From assembly GCF_023078275.1 (NCBI RefSeq), contig NC_062975.1, positions 8,531,141 to 8,595,140 on the forward strand: a stretch of 64,000 bases of DNA, written 5' to 3'. Made by a program: the position numbers and the translations under genes. The notes under the pieces were generated by a model. It saw nothing but the letters and a program-made list of their open reading frames with translations, was not told where the DNA came from and ran no database searches. Numbering within the stretch: the stretch's first letter is position 1; every line of letters starts with the position of its first letter. Below are positions 41,229-51,342 of the stretch, piece by piece. This DNA is from Leguminivora glycinivorella (Eukaryota > Arthropoda > Insecta > Lepidoptera > Tortricidae).

Positions 41229-43693
41229 CATACATATAGTTGTACTACTTATGATAAAAACAGAACGACGGTGTACTTAGATATTTTAACAAGAAGGTTT
41301 TTAACATCATGTTTACCCATATTATGTAGGTGTATAAAGGACAAAAGGATTTATGTATTACAAAACCATTAAGTTCCCACCGTTTCTTCTAACCATATCC
41401 TATCTCATGATAGTTGTCTTTCAAATTAATTTTATAGATACATTATTTTCATTACATTATTGCTTCCTAACAAGAAACTATGTCGTATTTTTAAGTACCC
41501 GGTACCTAAGTAATGTCGATAATAACAGTGCTTAGCTGAACAAATGAAATAATAAGTATAATTCGTCTCGTTAAAGCTCCATCAGTCCACTATAAAAACA
41601 TAAACGCTTTTCCTATTAAAAGGCAGATGTCGCCAAAGATACATTAGGAGTATTAACGACACAAAAAAACATACGACTGCAACAAGTGTATAATTCTCGG
41701 AATACCTAACAAATGTTAAGTTTTTTCGTTGTCCAGGCTACATGGCCCAATTAAGGGGACACGGAGGCGAGGCTCGCTTATAATTTATTCGCTGGGATTT
41801 TGTTTTGTGCCACGTTTTTGTCTCGATGGGAATCGGGGTCGTAAACACCTTGTTTAGTCGTCTTCGAGCTTTGTTAGCGATGATAACCGATAACGATGCT
41901 GCAACCGATATTTGATACCACATTTTCAGGAGGTCGTAGCTTTAAATCGGAGGTACCTTTAGGTTACAAAAAAATAAAGCAAGTTTTTAAATACGTGCAA
42001 AAAAAAATAGAATTAATTTATACCTAGTGATCTTTGCGCTTTGTTTTGAAATACTCATAAAATACCTTGTCAAAATTATGACATAGATTATGATGCTGAT
42101 ATGTTTATCTATTCTTATACTACCTGAGCCTATAGTGAAATTCAATTTTAAATAAATAAGTATCGTTTTCTTTTTGTCATTTAGTGTATATTATTTGTGC
42201 CAGCTCCCCGAGCTCAGTATTGAGCCTTCGCTTCTCGGAACGCTTTAATTGCACTCCGGCGCAGATCGAACGTTTAAAATCGATTTTTATTCGATTTATT
42301 TCATCGAGCTGGCGTTCGGAATCCTGTTTTTGTTTTGCGTTGTGTTTATGTAAATTTTACACGCATCTACTGAAACTACTCAATTAATTAAAGTAAGTGT
42401 ACAATTAAGTAAGATTCAATTGAGTAATTAAAAAATACATAGTCTTATGTAATGGACCGTGTCACGTATTGGATTGCTATATTAGCCCTAACTATAAAAA
42501 TATAAATATTGTTAATAATCAATTGTTAATAATAAATATTGTTTTTTTTAATAACTATAAAAATATAAATATTGTTAATAAATATTATTAATTTCTTTTA
42601 TCGTGTATAAACGAAATTTTAAAATCAAATTAATTATACAAACAACTAATTTTCACTGCAGAATGTAATGTGTTGCAAATAATTATAAATATTATGATAC
42701 AATATATAAATAAAACATGTATAAATGAAGCAGACACATTCGTCTGAAATAGATGTTCTTAGTGAAATTCGAATGCCTCTAGCTTCATAGGCAAAAAGTT
42801 TCACTATCGATTAAATAACTACGAAATTGTAATCAACCGCCCGCACCAAAAACTGTCTTCCAAAAGTACAAATAACATGTAGTAATTTACAAGTTCATCA
42901 GTGGAACTATAAAAAATATTATTTTATACACAAAGTTAACCTTAGCCCATATCTACAGATACTTATCAGAACCATAATTCTGATGGCGTAAATATTTAAA
43001 TAACTTTTTCTCGAGTTTTGGTTTTTCTTCAGGCTCAAGAAAGCATTTTAATTGGAGGTGTAAAGCTAGGCAGTGGGCCAGTTACGTCCACGTATTCCGA
43101 TGCGCAGAATTGTCGCATTCTCAACCGGAATCCTGCGCCAGCGCGTGTCTTCACACCTCGGGACTATAGTCAAATCTACACAAAAACAAACTGAATTCAA
43201 CAACAGAGAAGAATTCAAATTGGTTCGTCTTTGATTCTACAACATAAATGCACCAATTTCAGAGCTTCAGTTCAACACTTTGAGTCTAATTTTCTTTACT
43301 TGGAAATCCTTACGAATCACCCCAAGATTATCACAGTAGGGTAATGTGAACTTAATTTTCTCGGTCGACAGTGGATATTCGATTGGTTTGAATTAATTTA
43401 TCATCTCAAAAAGCGGTGAGTATTGGCGATACTATTCGTGCGCGTAATGAGGCGAAACCGTTCAAAATGCGAGCGAGCCGGGAGTGCCTGCAGAATGCTT
43501 GTCTAGAGAATTGCTCTAATTTATTTGTTACAAAGTAAAATAAGCACATTAATAAATTGCGAGGTATTTTATTGCAAGAATGAAATGCTATTAGAGATGA
43601 CTAATGTCCGGGTTTGGGCCGAGTACCTACAGATAGTTTTCTATAAATAATACTTACATTAGAGCAATCTCTAGAGTCTCTATTAGACACAAC
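41229..43693. other. No gene seen; AT-rich, one internal duplication
   Basis: AT-rich DNA. 42488-42517 and about 42551-42580 repeat 'aactataaaaatataaatattgttaat' with ~63-bp spacing. Short frames at 41148-41535, 41738 and 42184 have no domain. The GC-richer patch at 43070-43170 is unexplained. Confidence 0.4.
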
Positions 43694-44594
43694 TAGGGCT
43701 GCCATCCGTCCGGGTTTCCCCGGATTTGTCCTAGTTTGGAGGCCGTCCGGGCGGGGAGTCAAGAAGTGTCCGGGGAAAACCCGGACACTTTTTACGTTAG
43801 GAAGCACCTCATTGAATTTAAGTATTATCAGCGAATTTAAGTTGACTGATTAACTAATATCTGTTTACATAATAAAAAACCGGCCAAGTGCGACTCGGAC
43901 TCGCCCACCGAGGGTTCCGTATTCGTACAAACTTTCAATGGTAAAAAAATCTACGTTCACATATGTAGACATAATGACATGACTAGAAGTATAGGTACTA
44001 ATGAGCCGTATTGTGTATACTATAGTGCCGTCTCTCGGTGAATTCTCTAACTAATTTGCGCGACCTGTACTGTATGATGGTTTTTCAGGGATAATTCTTT
44101 ATAATGTTAACCAATTTCGACAGTTTTTACTTTATTTCAAATACGATATGGATGTATAATATGATTAATATGTATATACAAGGGTGGTGAAATTGAAAGT
44201 TGAAATGGAAAAGTTTTTTGTCAATTAAAAAAAAAGTTTCCAAGATACACACTCGATTTAATTTTTCCTGTAATATTTATCATAAAGCCAATGTTTCGTA
44301 AAATTTTTACAATTTTTCGTTGGTAAACTTTGGAGGGAAAGAACGGTATTTTTTTTTTACATTTTCCCTCAGTAGTAACCTAAAAAGAGACAACTTTTAT
44401 TTTTTTGTAAGAAAAATTACACATTACACAAATTACACATTTTGTGAAATTAAAAAAATAAATGGATGAAAATTAAAGGTAATGTTTTTAAAAATAAATT
44501 CTAACTCGTCCGGGGAAAAAATGCGATTTACGCCAAATGTCGGGGTTTTTTGTATCTTTGTCCGGGTTTGGCGAAATTTGAGATGGCAGCCCTA
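43694..44594. mobile_element. hAT-type element, 901 bp, perfect 8-bp duplication
   Basis: Inverted ends TAGGGCTGCCATC / GATGGCAGCCCTA. The flanks GACACAAC (43686-43693) and GACACAAC (44595-44602) are identical, the 8-bp duplication of hAT transposition. 'gtccgggtttccccgga' and 'tccggggaaaacccgga' near the left, and 'ctcgtccggggaaaaaa' / 'tttgtccgggttt' near the right, are subterminal repeats. No transposase frame. At 43874-43925 it contains a piece like the end of the (GTCC)n elements (AAAAAACCGGCCAAGTGCGA). Confidence 0.9.
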
Positions 44595-44743
44595 GACACA
44601 ACTAATATTTAATCAGTGGAGGCAAAAAATAAAAATTATGGGACGATTAAACCTATGCCCTCAGTAAACTGAAAAAGGTTTGGGCAAGTGTGTCTACTCG
44701 ACGACAGACAATACTAATATTCTCAATAAGTATCATGTACCTA

Positions 44744-45845
44744 CAGCGCCGGCCCGTGCACTCAATCAGGGTAGAGCGAGTTTGAGTTTCGGCGCCCTTG
44801 GGAAGAAGTTTTACGACGGAGATAAAAAAATCGCGAGCGCGAAATTTTTTTTATGATGATAATGCCGTAATTTGAAGATTTATGGATTTCATCATACAGA
44901 GTACGAAAGGGACAAGGGTTGAACTTTTTCAGTCGCACCCTAGTCTAGTTAGGTACGTGGGACTGAACGTGGATATCATGTACATAAAATAACAAACAAA
45001 ATGGAGTACTATAGTGGCCAAGTCAGGAAAGCAGATTTTAAATGAAAACGCGAGCGCTGCGAGCGCGGAATTTTTCCTAAGTAACGTTCTAAAAGAGAAC
45101 TGACATAAATAGTAAGCGCGAGCGAAGCGAGCGCGATTTTCTCCTATTGACACAATTTATTAAGCAGCGAGCTTCCAAGCTTTGATCAACCGTAGAGCTG
45201 CGGTCTGGCATATTTTGGCTTGACAGGGCGCCTATGTCCCTTACTTTTAGGCCTTATATTTCGCCATCACTATTATTTTTATAATACTAAGAGTTATAAT
45301 TAAGATATTAACTGCAAACTCGATCTTCACCGTCGGGATGCCCATTTCGGTATTTTGCCACTATTCTAAGTGCCCTTCGGGATCTTAGTCCTTTGAAGTT
45401 CGCTCATCATCTCATGTGACTTACAAAATTGCGCCTCTATGAGACGTTTGGCACCTTTGGCTTTATGACGAACTCCGCTTTGGATTATGGGATAGGCTCA
45501 TATTTTTGCATTTGGATAACGACGTAACTTTGTCGTTGGGCCGCACAACAATGTGGTTCGCCAAGGGCTAGAATCCTCCTTTTACGGCGCCCTTGCAACA
45601 GCGCCCTTATGATTATTGGTATATGTTGGCAATGTGGTGCAACTTTCTACTTAATCTAAATTACAAATCTAGATTTTCAATAGCTGGATTAAATTCCCGA
45701 CTCCTCTCGCCATTTTGTGATATGTGCGCGCCCACGGAATGTATTTTTTTTGTATGGATTTTTCCACATTCTCGATTTTGGCGCCCCCTTACCAGTTGGC
45801 GCCTAGAGCGGCCGCTCCACTCGCTCTACCCTTAATCCGGCCCTG
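44744..45845. mobile_element. hAT-type element, 1102 bp, perfect 8-bp duplication
   Basis: Ends CAGCGCCGG... and, in reverse complement, CAGGGCCGG..., then a shared AGGGTAGAGCGAGT. The flanks TGTACCTA (44736-44743) and TGTACCTA (45846-45853) are identical. The interior carries three 'gcgag(c)gc...gagcgcg' blocks before T-rich runs (about 44832, 45049, 45115) and 'ggcgccc' motifs, but no transposase. The 80-codon frame at 45593 is unsupported. It lies 149 bp from the previous hAT element. Confidence 0.9.
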
Positions 45846-45853
45846 TGTACCTA

Positions 45854-46374
45854 TATTAAAATTATAAATCCTAATATACTTATTCAACCTTTAAGAAAAG
45901 AGCGTGCGCTCATCTTAAAGTCCGGCAACGCATCTCCAACCTTCTCTGGTGTTTCGGATGTCCATGGGCGGCAGTAGTCACTTTTACCCATTGTCATATA
46001 TGTACATGTATCCTTGGTTTCCTCCTATCGAAAAAAAAGAAGGTATCGCTGATTCGGTTGAAATCTGCATTATTTAATATTAAAAATGTTGTAACCCTCC
46101 AAGATATAGTCATCAGTCACAGTTATAATCTACTTAACTAACTTTGTAACTAACTCTAAAAATTCGTTTTTTTTTAGCTTTATGTTAATATAATTATGTA
46201 TTTATAGCAAGTCAGTTAAACTGCTCATGTAGATGGCAGCACTGATGGCTTTTTATTTCGAACTACAAATGCAATCCCTTCTACAGCACGATAAGGGGAT
46301 AATCCTCGAACGTCCGTTAAGAGGATAGGGGGCACCGTTCTCCGTACAAACATAGTGCCCATTTTCCTCCCAGG
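45854..46374. other. No gene seen
   Basis: AT-rich; no feature recognised. Confidence 0.35.
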
Positions 46375-46490
46375 ATCCTCCTAGCATCATCATCTTCCTT
46401 GCGTTATCCCGGCATTCGCCGCTGCTCATGTGAGCCTGGGATCCGCTTTGACAACTAATCCCAAGATTTGGCATAGGCACTAGTTTTACG
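46375..46490 (-). repeat. Dispersed repeat ('cttgcgttatcccggcattcgcc')
   Basis: 'atcatcatcttccttgcgttatcccggcatt', 'gctcatgtgagcctgggatccgctttgacaactaatcccaagatttggc' and 'aggcactagtttt' are recognisable as a very common lepidopteran interspersed repeat. On the minus strand it would end in a GATGAT-type tail. Flanking 'ggatcctcctagcat' occurs on both sides (46372 and 46494), which looks like a ~15-bp target duplication. Confidence 0.6.
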
Positions 46491-47392
46491 AAAGGATCCT
46501 CCTAGCATATTATAGCATTATACACAAGTTTGTGTTTTTAGGGGTGTTTTTAGGGTTTTCTAAAATTATCTATGAGGTAGAATAGAATAGAATAAAATTA
46601 ATTTCTTAGCAAACACAAATACCTCTAAAATATAAAAACAAAACGATATAACAACAGAAGGTGCCACGAAATAGTCTAATTTCAGCAATTGCTGCCGACT
46701 TCCAGCATAGATAGAGAGCATATAATCGGTGGTACGAGTAAGCTATCCGTTTTTCGCTACTAATTTTTACAACAAAAATAATCAATAAATGGTAAGATAG
46801 GGACAAAGCTACGAATAAACTACCCAAAATCGTGTAAAAATAATTCCAAGTAATTAATATCGAGAGAAAAAAAGAGACTACGTTTGTATGAGCAGCCGGG
46901 TTCGGGGCAGTCGTCCCCTTTCCCCCTATAGCCGACGGGTGATCCGCTTTACTATCCTATAATCGCCACTGACCTTAGTGACTTTACCATGAGTTATTAA
47001 CTTTTTAGAAATTACTCGTCAGCGTAAACTTCACAGAAAATGACATTGTATGGAGAAAATGTACAACCTCAAAAGGCTTCTTAGAACCAACATAACCAAA
47101 TAATAGAACTAATCATGCATATGTATGCATGCATCTTTGGTGTTATTATTTGGTTTTTCCGAATTATCGAGTAACGTAATTTGGGCCAAAGCTGACTTTC
47201 AAACGATAACATCTTATTTTTACATATGATTTATACAGAGTGGGGCCTGTAACAAAAGCGAAGAATTGAACTCTAAGCTATTCTCCTTATACTGATCAAC
47301 ATTTGTTCGGCGACTTTTAAAAATAACTTCTATTTTGATTTTTATCACCCTTGAAAGTTTTTTCTAAGAGGTAATAATAAATAAATAAATAA
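46491..47392. other. No gene seen
   Basis: AT-rich; small frames only. Confidence 0.35.
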
Positions 47393-47460
47393 AATAAATA
47401 AATAAATATTAAATATTATAGGACATTCTTACACAGATTGGCTGAGGCCCACGGTAAGCT
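47393..47460 (-). repeat. 3'-end fragment of the second SINE family
   Basis: On the minus strand 'ttaccgtgggcctcagccaatctgtgtaag' followed by a TTTA-type tail matches the 3' end of the SINE at 10900-11155. The tRNA-like head is absent. Confidence 0.7.
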
Positions 47461-48753
47461 GTATTGCGAATTCTGTTAAGTCTAAAGTGTGACAGACAAC
47501 GTCAATGACAACAATAATGGCGTACATTGGAGCTAATATTTATTTTGTATGAAAAATTAAAAATTTAAATACTTCATTTTTTCGAAGTCACTGAACAAAT
47601 GTTGATCAGTGATCAGTTGGAGAATAGCCTGACTTTCAAACCTTCGCCTTTTATTTTACAAATCCAAACCAAGGATGTATAGGATTTACAATCTTCATAC
47701 TAAGAATCGTAATACCTCAATTTTTTAGCGCCACCTATTAAATACTATCATAACTACACTGATAATGCCTACAAATGTATTTTCACCACACCAACTGGTA
47801 AAGGCTTACTTTGCTATTCGAAAACAGATAGCAAAATTGCATTTTATCCACAAGAGTGCAAAGTAATTTCATACAAATTTTAACTTGATGTCTTGAGCTG
47901 GCTGGTAGAATTTATGATGATACGTATGATTTTGGATCATAAATATTAAACAAATTGATGGATTTGATTTATTTTGACGTTTTGTAGTCAGTATTTTGTT
48001 CCTGTTGGTGTGGTGAAAAATTTTATGTTTCACTGGGTGGCAAAGTTTGTTTAACCTTCGTGCCTTGAAACCCTCGCTACGCTCGCGGTTCAATATTGGA
48101 ATCTTTCGCTTGCTCGGGTATCAATATTGGCACGTGCGATTAAACAACAACTTTGCCCCCTTGTAAAACAAATAACTATTTTTTTCAAAATGTGTACAGA
48201 TGTGATATCATGATATTAAAATAAAGAAAAAGTCATTTGTTCTTATAAAAAAATAAAATTTATAAAAATATTAAAAAAATAAAAATACATAATAAAATAT
48301 TTGGCGAAAATATGATTTTGGCCACTTCCAGACTGCGAAACAACGCCATCTAGTTTTAAGCCTAAAAGGCCCATATTACATTACAGGGGTACGTTTTTTT
48401 GATGGGCTTTGTCTGTTCCGGTATTATATCGTCCTTGTTCAAACTAAATTTATCTTAGTTTTATTTTTATTTTGGGTAGTTCCATTTCATACTCGTAACT
48501 TTGACGACAGGCAAGAAATCCCACCTCGCCCCGTATTTCCTCGTACTTGGGATAGGATGGGATTTCATACAATAGTGATTTCGGAAGATTGTTTGATCGA
48601 TGTTTGTATATTATGAATATTACTTAACTCCATTTTAAATTGGAATACATTATTCCTGTAACAGTAGCTTTAAAATCCCATCTTATCCCCCATTTATCCC
48701 TTCTCTCCCCATTTATAACCCAACTCCCCCCGCTAACGCTATTCACCCCTAAA
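47461..48753. other. No gene seen; one probable dispersed repeat
   Basis: 48025-48175 ('tttcactgggtggcaaagtttgttt', 'cgtgccttgaaaccctcgctacgctcgcgg') is a block I recognise from other lepidopteran DNA. The rest is AT-rich. Confidence 0.4.
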
Positions 48754-48888
48754 TGGTGCTCCCACACACTGGATGTTATAAATGTTACATAGCACAGTGT
48801 GACAGGGACAGCGTAATGCCAATTCTATGGCGCTGTCCCTGTCACACCGTGTTATAAACCATTTATAACAGCAAATGTGGGAGCACCA
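48754..48888. mobile_element. Hairpin MITE, 135 bp, TGGTGCTCCCACA ends
   Basis: Perfect 13-bp inverted ends TGGTGCTCCCACA / TGTGGGAGCACCA. Inner arms 'gtgtgacagggacagcg' / 'cgctgtccctgtcacac' make most of the element self-complementary. AAA flanks both sides, possibly a 3-bp duplication. Non-coding. Confidence 0.8.
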
Positions 48889-49289
48889 AAATTACCGTAA
48901 AGTTAGGATACATATTACTTTCTTATATTTACAAAAATTGTCGTCAAAATCTCGTGGTACGGGCTCAGTAGGACAAAGACAAACGTCTTAAACAAAAGCG
49001 GGGGAAAAGGACAGGTGCAACTCGCGTTCGGAGCAAGGTGCAACGGAATCGATCAGGTGTATTTGTTTAAACAAGGTGCTCCATAAATGTCTCGGACACT
49101 GTCATAAAATTAATAATTCGCTTTCTGTGGCCGGCGTCAGGCCTACGTCACTCGCTTGCGGTCGCGCGTTAAGTACCTACATGCTAGCCGTTCATTCGAA
49201 TGAACAAGTGGCCGAGGGGCGCCACGCGCCCGCCTGTGTAGTCGTCACGTACCTACTATTCTTCTGAGTTTTACTCATTAGTATTATAA
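48889..49289. other. No gene seen
   Basis: A GC-richer patch near 49130-49240 has no supported frame or repeat. Confidence 0.35.
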
Positions 49290-49420
49290 ATTGAAATATA
49301 TTTCATACATACACGAAAGACGAAACGACAAGTCCCACTGGTGGCCGAGCCGGGAATCGAACCCGGGTCTTCAGCTTACGCGGCTAACGTCTTTACCACT
49401 AGACCACCCGCCCGCCGTGG
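49290..49420 (-). mobile_element. tRNA-derived SINE, copy 2 (minus strand)
   Basis: Reverse complement of the element at 3361, with intact box A and box B, the GTCT/AGAC D stem, the CCGGG/CCCGG T stem and the CCACCA 3' end of the head, plus the 'gtgggacttgtcgtttcgtctttcgtgtatg' tail. The small plus-strand frame over it is incidental. Confidence 0.85.
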
Positions 49421-49576
49421 TACCCGACGAAATTTCTCTAGTGTATGTTATCTCTGATAAGGCTAGGCGCCTTTTGACCAACTCTAAGGGCGAGCAATTA
49501 GTGCTTGCACGTCCTATATGAATCCTTTGCAGGATTACGATATAGCGAAAGAGATGGTGCTTCCATCTATACAACT

Positions 49577-49862
49577 AGGGAACAAATCAAATTATTTTAT
49601 TCATTTTTTTTTATTTGTTATTTTTAGGAACCCTTATAGTTTCAAGTATAATCTCAGTCACACTACTAAATGTATAAAAATAAAAAATGGAAAAAAATTA
49701 TAAATTGAAATAGATATCATACACGAAAGAAAAAACGACAAGGCCCACTGGTGGCCGAGCCGGGAATCGAACCCGGGTCTTCAGCTTACGCGGCTAACGT
49801 CTTTACCACTAGAACACCCGCCCGCCGTGGTAAAAATAAAATAATTAGATTTGTTCCCTAGT
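49577..49862. mobile_element. Inverted-end element with a SINE inside
   Basis: The left arm AACTAGGGAACAAATCAAAT (then TATTTTATT) near 49574-49605 mirrors the right arm ending ATTTGTTCCCTAGTT near 49862. SINE copy 3 lies just inside the right arm, so the SINE either inserted into this element or was carried by it. No target duplication settled. Confidence 0.6.
49705..49830 (-). mobile_element. tRNA-derived SINE, copy 3 (minus strand)
   Basis: Nearly identical head to copy 2, with one visible difference in the box A region (AGAACACCC for AGACCACCC). The tail reads 'gggccttgtcgttttttctttcgtgtatgat'. About 300 bp from copy 2 in the same orientation. Confidence 0.85.
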
Positions 49863-49964
49863 TATTAGTATTAGTTAAATAAAGCGTAGGTATTGGTCGT
49901 TTAACGGGCAAGTGAAGGATCTGTTACGTTAATAACTTATTAATAATCTATGCCGGCGTGCTTG

Positions 49965-50135
49965 GGAAGTTGACAGACGGGAAGGTAGCACAGCAAAAGG
50001 GAGTGTACAAGTTTCTAATGAGTTGGCAACGCGTATGTGACACTCCTTGAGTAGCATGCGATATGCGTAGACCGCTTTCCATCAGGCGGACCGTGTGCTT
50101 GTTCATCACCGACGTGGTATTAAAAAAAGGTAGAA
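49965..50135 (+). mobile_element. LINE/SINE 3' end, A-rich tail, copy 1
   Basis: 'cagcaaaagggagtgtacaagttt', 'cgcgtatgtgacactcc', 'gaccgctttccatcaggcgg' and 'accgacgtggtattaaaaaaa' also occur in the same order at 54410-54550. The A-run after the shared block marks a retroposed 3' end on the plus strand. Confidence 0.65.
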
Positions 50136-50279
50136 TGATTTTATATATCTTTGATTGTGAGCAGTTACAGTCGTGCGAAATTGAGTTGGCCTTGATTTTG
50201 ACAACCTCGCCAGTACAAATAATAACTCTTTCAATGATTTGGTTTAACTCTAGTATTAATGTAAATTCGGGCTACCTAA

Positions 50280-50790
50280 TGATTCTCCGACAATTTTTTA
50301 GCCGATTATTGATTCGCCGACAACGATTCGCCGAATGCCATTTAGCCGAATAATCAAACTATCGCTGCCACTTTTGGTCGAATAACGTTACGTAGAATTT
50401 TACTAAAATTAATCCTTAGAATCACAGAACATGATGATTAATATAAATAAGTAAATGAAATAAATGTGAATTACTCTTACAAACGATCTAACAACTAGAT
50501 TCTTGAATCCGCAGAACACTTTGTACGCAAGTTCCAGGCTCCAGCCAACTCACCAAAAAAAAATACCAAATGATCACTCGACCCCTATTGTGTTTCGACC
50601 AATTTTGTGTCGGCCAATTTTTACAATTACTAAATGATTGTTCGTCGAAAAGTAAATCGGCGTATCAAATTTCTGCCTACTGACTCCGTTTACGAACGAA
50701 TATTATGCGAAATGAGAATCTTCCAATCGTTATTCGGCCAAAACAGACGTCGGCGAATCGTTGTCGGCGTACCGAAAATCGGCGTATTTT
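50280..50790. repeat. Inverted-repeat element rich in CGGC/GCCG motifs
   Basis: A perfect 20-bp inverted repeat lies at 50315-50334 (CGCCGACAACGATTCGCCGA) and 50750-50769. Around and between are many degenerate (T)CGGC(G/C)AA motifs on both strands (TTCGGCCAAA, GTCGGCCAAT, GCCGAATAAT). It looks like a foldback or a MITE with multiple subterminal repeats. The 69-codon frame at 50634 is part of it and not a gene. Confidence 0.7.
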
Positions 50791-50849
50791 ATTTCGTAAT
50801 ATCAATCGGGCACCGTAAATTCGATATTTATGTAAGTATTTGATTATTT

Positions 50850-51342
50850 TCCGATTAGAAAATATTGAGTGCATATTTTTATAGCTGTTGAAATTGATTT
50901 AGGTTAAAAACTAAAAGTTTATTGTTATTACCTACAGAGCTGCGTATTATAGTTTTATTAGCTATAATTTTTGATGCTGATTGTATTTTATGAAGATGTT
51001 CATTTTCAAAGTCAGATCTGAAGCTATACTTCCTACCTACAACTGTACTTGATTTATATGATTATGTTTCAAAATACCTAGCAAAATGTCAATCGTTTGC
51101 GCCGCAGCCTAAAAACTCTCTCTCGGTCCAATTGAAAACCGCTTATAGGATGTCACACCGATAAGATACTGATAAGTCATTGTCAAAAGGGACGTTTTGC
51201 TTCAAATGTCATTTAACATTTTTGATGCTGACAGATGACAGATCATACTTTATCGGTGAGTGTGAGATCTGAGTCATCTTATTAGATATCAGGGGGGTTA
51301 CCATGACGTACTAAAGACGTTCAGTTTAGGTTGAGAGTAGGG
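50850..51342. other. No gene seen
   Basis: AT-rich; one inverted pair 'gacagatgacagatcat...' without clear limits. Confidence 0.35.
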
